Assembly (NCBI GenBank): GCA_964462595.1
Contig: CAYWXM010000046.1
Location: forward strand, 1 to 64,000
Reading direction: 5' to 3'
Length of the DNA stretch: 64,000 bases
Source of the DNA: SURF-21 sp964462595
GTDB taxonomy: Bacteria; Actinomycetota; Geothermincolia; Geothermincolales; RBG-13-55-18
A model generated the notes under the pieces. The model was not told the DNA's origin. It ran no database searches and was given only the letters and a program-made list of their open reading frames with translations. A program made the position numbers and the translations under genes. Each line of letters begins with the position of its first letter. The stretch's first letter is position 1. Shown here piece by piece: positions 17,463 to 24,837 of the stretch.

Positions 17463-17715
17463 TGTACGATGTCTGTGGTGGAGCTGATCTCGTAGTCTGT
17501 GTGAGCCCCTTGGAGCTCGTCGAGGCGTAGCTTGAGACGGCTCTGCCACCTTCTCATCTCGGATAGGGGTAAGCTGGGCTAGAAAGCTCGGAAAGCACAT
17601 AGAGATTGAGAGAGAAGGACTCTAAGGGCGGAGCAAGCCACCACAGATCTTCTGATGAAAGGAGTAAGGGAATAACAAGGGAAGTCATGACGCCTTGACA
17701 GCTTTATCAAAAGAG
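17463..17715 (+). ncRNA. Candidate bridge/seek RNA region of the IS110-family element
   Basis: 253 bp of non-coding sequence after the transposase. A hairpin with arms GAGC-CGTC and GACGGCTC (about 17513-17543) presents the loop sequence GGCGTAGCTT (17524-17533). This is identical to the left target junction at 16059-16068. The next bases GAGACGG (17534-17540) equal the right junction (17713-17719). Guide RNAs of this family carry short stretches matching their target, so this is a good candidate for the target-binding loop. RNA ends are not determined. Confidence 0.5.
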
Positions 17716-17945
17716 ACGGACTGCCTCAGAAGCCCCGTGAGATCATGCCTGATGTTCCTGTCCGTCCTTCCCTCCTTTATCATCGCCCCCGCCATCTCGG
17801 TTAGCCCCAGTGCCCCGTCCAACTCCCTTACCGCCAGAAGCCCGGCGTCGGTGGTGACCTTCGCCCCCCTGAATTCCAGCCTCAGATGGCCGTCGAAATC
17901 GAGTCTCAAACCCCCGTTTTCCGCTTCACCCGCAAGGTTCCCCAT
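17716..17945 (-). pseudogene. IS1380 transposase, piece 1 (N-terminus)
   Basis: Starts at ATG 17945 on the minus strand. It reads RLDFDGHLRLEFRGAKVTTD, AGLLAVRELDGALGLTE and RHDLTGLLRQSV, the standard IS1380 N-terminus, before the IS110 insertion. Upstream at 18022-18042 is ATGAGAAATCCGGGTTAA, typical of an IS1380 terminal repeat, so the element probably ended near 18042. Confidence 0.85.
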
Positions 17946-18021
17946 GTTTTCCCTCCTGCATCACTGCTAATGTTGTTCTAATGCATATTTCAGCAATGCA
18001 AGCGAGGAATCCTTGCTATTT

Positions 18022-18042
18022 GAAATGAGAAATCCGGGTTAA
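18022..18042. repeat. Probable IS1380 terminal inverted repeat
   Basis: AATGAGAAATCCGGGTTAA lies about 100 bp upstream of the IS1380 start codon; its complement begins TTAACCCGGATTTCTCA, a sequence commonly seen at IS1380 ends. The opposite end of the element is missing, so this rests on family knowledge. Confidence 0.45.
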
Positions 18043-18149
18043 TCATAGGGTATAGCTTCCCTTGCATGCGGGTCGCCAAGCATGTTCCATTTACGTGTTT
18101 CCTGTATGGCGGACCGTGCTCTTATCGGTTTCATTGACATCAAACACGG

Positions 18150-18523
18150 GCTGCCCGGAACACCTTGATTATGAGGATTTCAGTACAGCCCTTTCGGAAA
18201 TCAGAAGAGTTTGCGGAAGAACAGCGATAGTATCTTTACCAGATGCAAACAGGGCTGCAAGGTTGCTGGTGAGCGTACCTTACGCCAGGGAATTGAGATG
18301 CATGTTTTCCGCGCCCATGAAGAAGAGCCCGCCTATGACCAGCGCACATTATTGGGAAATCGGGAGAAAAGGTTATCCGCTCAAGAGAATAGTCTCCAAC
18401 GTGCTCAGGGTGGGATTCAAATTATCCAGGACCTACAGGGTCTTCGAGTATCCTTATCACAGATTTTTCATCTTGGATAAGGTCAGATCGATAGAAGCCG
18501 TTCAACCAGATAAGGATGGATGA
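18150..18523 (+). pseudogene. SAM-dependent methyltransferase, C-terminal fragment
   Basis: From about 18150 the frame reads PEHLDYEDFSTALSEIRRVC, IVSLPDANRAARLL, HYWEIGRKGYPLKRIV and TYRVFEYPYHRFFILDK. This is the C-terminal half of type-11 class I methyltransferases often found in glycan loci. The SAM-binding N-terminus (VLDVGCG region) is missing, and IS1380 ends about 100 bp upstream. The gene was probably truncated when the IS cluster formed. An open frame continues upstream to 18062 but without family similarity. Confidence 0.65.
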
Positions 18524-18716
18524 AAGACCTAAAACGGGCCAGGCAGTGTGATATCATTATCGGTCTGGCTGGAGGGGATAAGGCGGAATAGCCGTGACTG
18601 GAGACACGCAAGAAAGCGATATTCTTTTGACCGGGATAATGTCCATTCATTAGAATGTTACGTGCCACGAACGATCGACCGATTCCTGTTTACTGTGTCG
18701 GGACTGGAGGTGGGTT

Positions 18717-19577
18717 TTGAAAGTCAGCCTGGTTCTGCCGGTGTACAACGAGGAGGAAGCCCTGGAGGGCGGCCTGCGCATGGCCATTGATACCCTGAAG
18801 GCCACGGATTGGGAATGGGAGATAATCGTGGTGGATGACGGCTCTTCCGACCGTACCGCCGAGATCGCCACGTCTTTTCCCGAAGTCACCCTGGTGCGGC
18901 ACCCCTACAATATAGGGGGTGGGCAGGCGCGCAGCACCGGTATGATGAAGGCCGAGGGAGATATCGTGGTGATCTCCGACGGAGACGGGACTTATCCGCT
19001 CCAGGACATGCCGCGCCTGGTGGAGGAGCTGGACGACTGCGAGATGGTGGTGGGAGCGCGCTCGAAGGAGGCGGGGACGCTGAAAGTACTGCGAGTACCG
19101 GCCAAGTTCTTCATCCGCAAGCTGGCCGAATTCGTCAGCGGGGCGAAGATCCCAGATCTGAACTCGGGGATGAGGGCGATCCGCAAGGAGACGGCCTTGC
19201 CGTATCTGCACATGCTTCCCAACGGGCATCCCTGGGTGAGCACCATCACCCTGGCTTTCCTCAACAACGGACACCCGGTGAAGTACGTGCCCATCGATTA
19301 TTATCCCCGCAAGGGCAAGTCCACCTTCCATCCCATCAGGGACACCAGCAGCTACATCATGACCATTTTCCGCACCGTAACCTGGTTCAGTCCCCTGAAG
19401 ATATTCCTGCCGCTGGGCATGATTCTGTTGCTCGGCGGTTTCGGTAAACTTATCGCGGATGTCGCACGCTACAACTGGCGGGTAACCCCCAGCACGATGA
19501 TGCTGCTCCTGGGCGGCCTGCAGATACTGGTCCTCGGGCTCATCGCGGATATGATCGCCAAGAGGAGCGGTATATGA
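18717..19577 (+). CDS. GT2 polyprenyl-phosphate sugar transferase (DPM/ArnC-like), copy 1
   Basis: 286 residues. The GT-A domain shows LVLPVYNEEEALEGGL, IIVVDDGSSDRTAEIA, ISDGDGTYPLQDMPRLVEEL (DxD region) and SGMRAIRK. Two C-terminal transmembrane helices follow (FLPLGMILLLGGFGKLIA and MMLLLGGLQILVLGLIADMI). Such enzymes make polyprenyl-phosphate-linked sugars that membrane GT-C enzymes use. The start is TTG at 18717 after GGAGGTGG. It overlaps the following truncated epimerase by ATGA. It is paralogous to 22891-23751, with high identity along the whole length. Confidence 0.85.
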   Translation: MKVSLVLPVYNEEEALEGGLRMAIDTLKATDWEWEIIVVDDGSSDRTAEIATSFPEVTLVRHPYNIGGGQARSTGMMKAEGDIVVISDGDGTYPLQDMPRLVEELDDCEMVVGARSKEAGTLKVLRVPAKFFIRKLAEFVSGAKIPDLNSGMRAIRKETALPYLHMLPNGHPWVSTITLAFLNNGHPVKYVPIDYYPRKGKSTFHPIRDTSSYIMTIFRTVTWFSPLKIFLPLGMILLLGGFGKLIADVARYNWRVTPSTMMLLLGGLQILVLGLIADMIAKRSGI

Positions 19578-19745
19578 CCGGGCGAGTCCTCATCACGGGG
19601 GCGGACGGCTTCGTGGGCCGCCACCTGGCGTCTTTTCTCGCTCGGGAGAGCGGCGTGGAGGTGCTGGGCCTGGACCTGCGCCCACCGCGGAAAGACCCCC
19701 CCTGGGATCGCTGCGAATACGGGGAGTGCGACATACTCGATCGCG
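19574..19745 (+). pseudogene. Sugar-nucleotide epimerase/reductase, N-terminal fragment
   Basis: MTGRVLITGADGFVGRHLAS, GLDLRPPRKDPPWDRCEYG and ECDILDR match the first 57 or so codons of the gene at 23748. This is the NAD(P)-binding TGADGFVG motif of extended SDR enzymes. Similarity ends at about 19745, where sequence of a GT4 gene begins in the same reading frame. Only the nucleotide-binding tip survives, so it cannot be functional. Confidence 0.8.
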
Positions 19746-19824
19746 CAAGGCGGAGGATGCTCGATTTCTGCAATCCCTATACGTGGTTCAAGGCCGGTTT
19801 CGGCATGCGGGGGCGCGTCGTCCA
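19746..19824 (+). pseudogene. Internal GT4 glycosyltransferase fragment
   Basis: The stretch RRRMLDFCNPYTWFKAGF followed by MRGRVVH matches RRRILDICNPFTWLKAGF and RGRIVHAQWW of the GT4 gene at 21376. It is fused in frame to the epimerase fragment before it. Only about 26 codons remain, and they differ from both intact GT4 genes, indicating a third paralogue. Confidence 0.65.
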
Positions 19825-19825
19825 C

Positions 19826-19951
19826 AATGATCAGCTCGAGATCCGAGTAGTCCTGCTCCAGGACGCTGTTGGCGGCCCTCGGCAGCAGGTAAGCCCGGTT
19901 GTATGTACTGAGGACGACGCTTACCTTTGGTGTTCCCACAAGATCATTCAT
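19826..19951 (-). pseudogene. GT2 glycosyltransferase, N-terminal fragment
   Basis: The minus strand reads MNDLVGTPKVSVVLSTYNRA, YLLPRAANSVLEQDYSDLEL and IIVDD, the canonical start of a GT2 enzyme. It breaks off at 19826 against the GT4 fragment on the opposite strand. ATG at 19951 or 19960 could be the original start. The donor-site remainder is absent. Confidence 0.7.
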
Positions 19952-20252
19952 GCGAGCCATCTTCCGCGTCGCTCACATTCTTACACAAACGGTAATGGCC
20001 ACGTGGCTTCCCCCCGTCACTGCCTTCACGTACTCATGATGCCTGTATTCTACCAGCCCGTGGGCAAGTTGAAACGCTCATACGCCACTTCCCCCGCCCG
20101 CGATCCGCGTGATTCCGCACGTGCGCGGCACCGTCCATTCAAGGGCGAGAGATCGGTAATCGCCACGTCAGCCTCTTGCTATGAGGGTGATGCCGGAAAG
20201 CGCATGAGATCGATTCCGAGTAGAATAGTGTAGTCATCGGGAGGTGGCAGCA
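19952..20252. other. Spacer between fragment mosaic and methyltransferase
   Basis: About 300 bp without a recognisable gene or RNA. Its 3' end carries GGGAGGTGG, the ribosome binding site of the gene at 20253. Confidence 0.4.
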
Positions 20253-21203
20253 TTGGGAAGGACCGCCTGCAAGCAAGGAGCGATAAAGCTCATAAAACGT
20301 GGATTTCGTGGCGCTTTCGTTTTCTGTCAGAGGTTGGGATTGAACGTAACGCCCAGGCACTATGAATCACCCATCCCCTACATCCATGGGCTTTCAGAGG
20401 AAGTATGGAAAAGGAGATCCGAGATGATAGGGGTCGATCTAAGAGCGCAAGAACAAGTCGATATGGTTCGCGGATTCGCCGACATATACAGGAGTGAGTT
20501 TAATGAGTTCCCCGTGCAAGATCCAGGTATTCCCGGCCAATACTACGTCAACAACAGGTATTTCGAAAGCGTGGATGGGGAAGTCCTGTACTGTTTCGTG
20601 CGCCATTTCAAACCAAAGACGGTGATAGAGATCGGAGGCGGCAATTCCACGCTCCTGTTCGCCCAGGCGATGAACAAGAACAAGGAGGAGGATCCAGGCT
20701 ACAACGGCGAACTGACTGTAATAGATCCGCACCCTAGACAAGATATAAGAGACAGTATTTCCCATCTTGGGACTTTCATGAAGATGAGGGTTCAGGATGT
20801 AAGCCTGGAGGAGTTCGAGGTTCTAGGGCCCGATGATATACTTTTCATAGATTCCAGCCACGTGCTCAGAATCGGCAGTGATGTACAGTACGAGATACTG
20901 GAGATCATCCCGAGATTAAAGCAAGGCGCCATCATCCACTTCCACGATATTTTCCTACCCGCCGATTATCCGAGAAGCTGGGTAATAGACAATCTCAGGT
21001 TCCTTAACGAGCAGTACGTGCTGCAAGCGTTCCTTACGTTCAACCGGCAATTCGAGGTATTATTTGCGGCCAGCTACATGCACCTCAATCATCCGGCCGT
21101 ATTGGAGGAGGCGTTTAATACATATCGGAGGGACAGGGCCTGGCCGGGAAGCCTGTGGTTGCGCAGGAAGGCCGATCCATGGCGAGAGCCGCTGAAGCCC
21201 TGA
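20253..21203 (+). CDS. Class I SAM-dependent methyltransferase (Methyltransf_24 type)
   Basis: About 316 residues. Mid-protein motif I is TVIEIGGGNSTLLFAQAM; the acidic end of strand 2 is in ELTVIDPHPRQD. DILFIDSSHVLRIGSDVQYE and GAIIHFHDIFLP (motif with HxH-D metal-type residues) follow, typical of Methyltransf_24 and cephalosporin-hydroxylase-like enzymes of glycan clusters. TTG 20253 is chosen because GGGAGGTGG lies 6 nt upstream; a GTG at 20244 overlaps that site. It probably methylates a sugar or capsule precursor, but the acceptor is unknown. Confidence 0.75.
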   Translation: MGRTACKQGAIKLIKRGFRGAFVFCQRLGLNVTPRHYESPIPYIHGLSEEVWKRRSEMIGVDLRAQEQVDMVRGFADIYRSEFNEFPVQDPGIPGQYYVNNRYFESVDGEVLYCFVRHFKPKTVIEIGGGNSTLLFAQAMNKNKEEDPGYNGELTVIDPHPRQDIRDSISHLGTFMKMRVQDVSLEEFEVLGPDDILFIDSSHVLRIGSDVQYEILEIIPRLKQGAIIHFHDIFLPADYPRSWVIDNLRFLNEQYVLQAFLTFNRQFEVLFAASYMHLNHPAVLEEAFNTYRRDRAWPGSLWLRRKADPWREPLKP

Positions 21204-21375
21204 TCACGTCCCCCCTCGAGGGCGAAAACGGACTGGCTCTGGGATAATATAATGGGGACTAGATAATGATATGGGGGCTGAAGCGAATAGCCTAGTTTAA
21301 CATGCCGGTAAAATGGATAGCCTGAATATGGTGGGAAAACGGCCTGAAAGGCCTGGCAGATATGTGGGGGGATAG

Positions 21376-22542
21376 ATGAACAAGGCCGGGGCGAGGATAG
21401 ATGTGACCATGATAGGGACGTTGCCGCCCGTAAAGGGGATCAGCCCTTACTGCGCCGAGCTCACCAGCATGCTCGGAGAACGTGTGAAGGTCGAGTTCCT
21501 CGACTTCAAGCGGCTGTACCCGGAAAGGTTCTATCCGGGCAAGACCGAGGAAGATGACCTGTACCCCATCTATATCGAGAAAAGTAATATATCGCGCCGA
21601 AGGATCCTGGACATATGCAACCCTTTCACCTGGCTCAAGGCTGGCTTTACCGCACGCGGCCGCATCGTTCACGCGCAATGGTGGAGTGGGATTCTGTTCC
21701 CCGTGTACCTCGTTATCCTGGTCATAGCGAGGCTGAGGAAGAAAAAGGTCATCATAACCGTACATAACGTCGACCCCCATGAAGGCAGCTTCCTTTTACG
21801 CTTCCTGAACCGGAGCATCTTGCCCCTGGGCAACGAGTTCATCGTCCACGGTGATACGGGCAAAGCCAAGCTCCAGAGCCGGGTGGGTGCGAAGAAAAAA
21901 GTGCACGTAGTGCCGCACCCACCGTTCAATTCTGCCCTGGGAGGAGACGACTGCGGCATCGACAAGACGCTCGTACGAAATGAGCTGGGAGTCGATGACC
22001 TGAAACCGCTGCTTATCTTTTTCGGAAACATCCGCGGCTATAAGGGCCTGGACGTCCTGCTCAGAGCCATGCCGATGGTCAGGGAAGCTAATCCGGAAGC
22101 GCGGCTGCTGGTGACCGGGCAGTTATGGGAAGATTGGGGCAGGTATGAACATATCATCCGTGAGGAAGGGATCGGGCAACAACTCATAACGCGTCTCGAG
22201 CACCAGCCCTTCAGCGACCTGAAAAAATTCATCGTTTCAAGCGATCTCGCCGTTTTTCCTTTCACTCATCTGGATTCGGCGAGCGGATCGGTAATACTCG
22301 CCCGGTCTCTCGGCAAGCCGATCGTGGCAAGCGATATAGGGGATATGAGAGATCTGGATGGATTGGGAGTCTGGCTCGCCGAGCCCGGCAGCCCTAATTC
22401 CCTGGCGGAGGCGATAAATGAGGCCTTGAGATATAGCGGCGAAAACAAGGAAGGCCGATCAATAGGGGACGAGATATCTCCCGATATGGCCAGCAGAGAG
22501 ATCGTCGAAAAACACATGTTGATCTATAAGGGATTGGCCTGA
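21376..22542 (+). CDS. Glycosyltransferase family 4 (GT-B)
   Basis: 388 residues, paralogue of 10065-11153. N-terminal acceptor domain: MIGTLPPVKGISPYCAELTS, HAQWWSG, ITVHNVDPHEG. C-terminal donor domain: LLIFFGNIRGYKGLDVLL, LLVTGQLWEDWGRYEHII and SDLAVFPFTHLDSASGS, then LGKPIVASDIGDM (GT4 nucleotide-sugar site). It should act in the cytoplasm or at the membrane during glycan assembly. A TATAAT at 21248-21253 lies upstream but has no good -35. The full-length C-terminus helps define what the paralogue at 10065 lacks. Confidence 0.85.
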   Translation: MNKAGARIDVTMIGTLPPVKGISPYCAELTSMLGERVKVEFLDFKRLYPERFYPGKTEEDDLYPIYIEKSNISRRRILDICNPFTWLKAGFTARGRIVHAQWWSGILFPVYLVILVIARLRKKKVIITVHNVDPHEGSFLLRFLNRSILPLGNEFIVHGDTGKAKLQSRVGAKKKVHVVPHPPFNSALGGDDCGIDKTLVRNELGVDDLKPLLIFFGNIRGYKGLDVLLRAMPMVREANPEARLLVTGQLWEDWGRYEHIIREEGIGQQLITRLEHQPFSDLKKFIVSSDLAVFPFTHLDSASGSVILARSLGKPIVASDIGDMRDLDGLGVWLAEPGSPNSLAEAINEALRYSGENKEGRSIGDEISPDMASREIVEKHMLIYKGLA

Positions 22543-22890
22543 TCCTTGACAGGACATGAATGCCTGTACCTACATATCGGCTGCAACCTTCATCCATTCC
22601 CACCCCAGGCGTTTTTAACCATCCTGGTCCTATCCGAGAAAGCTCCCTTATGTGTATGGGAGATCCCTGCCGCCGAAAATACATGACATCCGGAACCTGT
22701 GCTGGAAGGTTGTTATCCCCCTGTCACGGGTAAGTCCTGATCGCCGATCTCACGTTCGCCGATGAAGATCGTCCATATATGTCAAATTGTTTTTTTGACC
22801 AGCACTATACGCTGTCATTAGAATATGACTTGTTGGAAAGCGGACTGTCGATAAATATTGGGTCCCAAATCGTAATATGCGGGGGGCAAA
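22543..22890. other. Spacer upstream of the second GT2 copy
   Basis: About 350 bp, AT-richer than the flanking genes, with no gene or RNA that I can recognise. It ends with GGGGGGC before the TTG start at 22891. Confidence 0.4.
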
Positions 22891-23751
22891 TTGAGAGTAA
22901 GCCTGGTTCTGCCGGTATACAACGAGGAGGCCGCCCTGGAGGGCGACCTGCGCACGGCTATAGAGACCCTGAAGGCCACGGACTGGGAGTGGGAGATAAT
23001 CGTGGTCGATGACGGCTCGTCCGACCGCACGCCCGAGATAGCCGGAACATTCCCCGAAGTGACCCTGGTGCGTCACCCTTACAACATGGGCGGGGGGCGT
23101 GCCCGCAGCACCGGCATGAAGAAGGCCGGGGGTGATATCGTGGTTATTTCCGACGGCGACGGCACCTATCCCCTGCAGGACATCCCGCGCCTGGTGGAAG
23201 GCCTCGACAGCTGCGAGATGGTGGTGGGCGCGCGCACCAGGGAGGCGGGGACACTTAAGGTGCTGCGCATCCCGGCGAAGTTCCTGATCCGCAAGCTGGC
23301 GGAGTTCATAAGCGGGGCCAAGATACCGGACCTCAACTCGGGGATGAGGGCCATCCGCAAGGAGACCGCCATGCCCTACCTGCACATGCTGCCATCGGGC
23401 CATTCCTGGGTAAGCACCATCACTCTGGCCTTCCTCAATAACGGGCATCCCGTAAAGTACGTGCCTATCGATTACTACCCCCGCAAGGGCAAGTCAACCT
23501 TTCACCCCGTCAGGGACACGAGCAGCTATATCATGACCATCTTCCGCACCGTCACCTGGTTCAGCCCCCTGAAGATCTTCCTGCCTCTGGGGCTGCTGCT
23601 GCTGCTCACCGGCCTGGGCAAGATGGTGGCGGATATCTTCCGTTACAGCTGGCATATAGCACCCAGCACCGTGATCCTCCTCCTGGGTGGGCTGCAGATC
23701 CTGGTCCTGGGGCTCATCGCGGACATGATAGCCAAGAGGAGCGGTTTATGA
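22891..23751 (+). CDS. GT2 polyprenyl-phosphate sugar transferase (DPM/ArnC-like), copy 2
   Basis: 286 residues, collinear with copy 1 at 18717 and highly similar over the whole length. Same motifs: LVLPVYNEEAALEGDL, VVDDGSSDRTPEIA, SDGDGTYPLQDIP, SGMRAIRKETAMPYLHMLP, and two C-terminal transmembrane helices. TTG start at 22891 with a G-rich site 3-9 nt upstream. Here the downstream overlapping epimerase gene is complete. Copy 2 therefore shows the original arrangement, and copy 1 is the damaged one. Confidence 0.85.
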   Translation: MRVSLVLPVYNEEAALEGDLRTAIETLKATDWEWEIIVVDDGSSDRTPEIAGTFPEVTLVRHPYNMGGGRARSTGMKKAGGDIVVISDGDGTYPLQDIPRLVEGLDSCEMVVGARTREAGTLKVLRIPAKFLIRKLAEFISGAKIPDLNSGMRAIRKETAMPYLHMLPSGHSWVSTITLAFLNNGHPVKYVPIDYYPRKGKSTFHPVRDTSSYIMTIFRTVTWFSPLKIFLPLGLLLLLTGLGKMVADIFRYSWHIAPSTVILLLGGLQILVLGLIADMIAKRSGL

Positions 23752-24704
23752 CCGAGCGTGTCCTCATCACGGGGGCAGACGGCTTCGTGGGCCGCTACCT
23801 AGCATCTTTCCTGACCGACGAGGGCGGCATGGAGGTCATGGGGCTGGACCTGCGGCCCCCGCGCGGCGGCGGCCCCTGGGACCGTTGTGGATACCGGGAA
23901 TGTAACTTGCTCGACCGCGACAGCGTGTTCGCGCGCGTCGGCGAGTTCCGGCCGGGCTACGTCTTTCACCTCGCCGCCCAGAGTTCGGTGCGGCGTTCCT
24001 GGGAGGACCCGAGGCTGACCTACGACATCGCCCTCACCGGGCAGGCCAACCTCTTCGACGCCCTGCGCGAGGCGGGGCTGGACGCGAGGATTCACGTTGC
24101 CTGCTCCTCCGAGGAGTACGGAAAGGTGAGCGAGGACGAGCTGCCCATCACGGAGGACCATCCGCTGCGCCCGGCCAGCCCTTATGCCCTGAGCAAGGTG
24201 ATGCAGGATTACCACGCCGTCTTCTGCCACCAGGCCTACGGCGCCAGGCCCGTGGTGACCCGCGCTTTCAACATGATCGGCCCGGGGCAGTCGCCCGAGT
24301 TCGTGGTCTCCGACTTCGCCCGCCAGATAGCCGAAGCCGAGGCGGGAAAAAGAGAGGCCGTGATAAGGGTGGGGAACCTCGAGGCGAGGCGGGACTTCTC
24401 GGACGTGCGCGACCTGGTGGGGGCCTACTGGATGCTGGTGCGCCGGGGCACTCCCGGCGAAGCCTACAACGTGTGCGGCGGCCGCGACCACTCCATCGCG
24501 CAGGTCCTGGAGATGCTCCTTTCCATGGCTGACGCGGATATCCGGGTGGAGGTGGACCAGGCAAGGTTGCGCAAGTCGGACATCCCGGTACTGCGCGGCG
24601 ATAACGGCAAGATGCGTGAGCTGGTAGGCTGGGTTCCCGACCGCCCCCTGGAAGAGACCCTGAAAGACGTCCTCGACTGGTGGAGGGAGGAAGCGGTCCG
24701 TTAA
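23748..24704 (+). CDS. NAD(P)-dependent sugar-nucleotide reductase/epimerase (Rmd-like SDR)
   Basis: 318 residues, extended SDR family. TGADGFVGRYLASFL binds the cofactor; FHLAAQSSVRRSWEDP, CSSEEYGKVSEDELPITED and the catalytic SPYALSKVMQDY (YxxxK) follow, then ARRDFSDVRDLVGAYW. This pattern is closest to GDP-4-keto-6-deoxy-mannose reductases and GDP-mannose dehydratase relatives. It overlaps the GT2 gene by 4 nt (ATGA). The Gmd-like gene at 26106 could provide its substrate, giving a GDP-deoxyhexose such as GDP-rhamnose. The exact product is inferred from family and context. Confidence 0.75.
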   Translation: MTERVLITGADGFVGRYLASFLTDEGGMEVMGLDLRPPRGGGPWDRCGYRECNLLDRDSVFARVGEFRPGYVFHLAAQSSVRRSWEDPRLTYDIALTGQANLFDALREAGLDARIHVACSSEEYGKVSEDELPITEDHPLRPASPYALSKVMQDYHAVFCHQAYGARPVVTRAFNMIGPGQSPEFVVSDFARQIAEAEAGKREAVIRVGNLEARRDFSDVRDLVGAYWMLVRRGTPGEAYNVCGGRDHSIAQVLEMLLSMADADIRVEVDQARLRKSDIPVLRGDNGKMRELVGWVPDRPLEETLKDVLDWWREEAVR

Positions 24705-24837
24705 GAGACGGCACGAAGCAAGGACTTGCTTGCGTGCGGGCCCGGGAGAGCGCAGGTTTGATTATTTACCACGTTGATCTTAATATAGCCAGGAATCCGG
24801 GAACCGGGGTCTCGATATGCAGGCGGGAGGTAGAGCG

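Larger units (their letters stand above)
16066..17715 (+). mobile_element. IS110-family element inserted in IS1380
   Basis: The IS1380 reading frame is restored by joining ...GGCGTAG to ACGGACTGCC. This places the element between AG (16064-16065) and AG (17714-17715), that is CT on the minus strand, the core dinucleotide used by IS110-type recombinases such as IS621. There are no terminal inverted repeats and no longer target duplication, as usual for the family. The transposase (16185-17462) has 119 bp upstream and 253 bp downstream non-coding sequence. The longer downstream part favours the IS1111-type layout, where the guide RNA comes from the right end. Confidence 0.75.

Noticed and set aside
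18062..18523. Intact methyltransferase gene
   Set aside because: The SAM-binding N-terminus is absent and the first 30 codons show no similarity; it is a C-terminal fragment next to an IS end.
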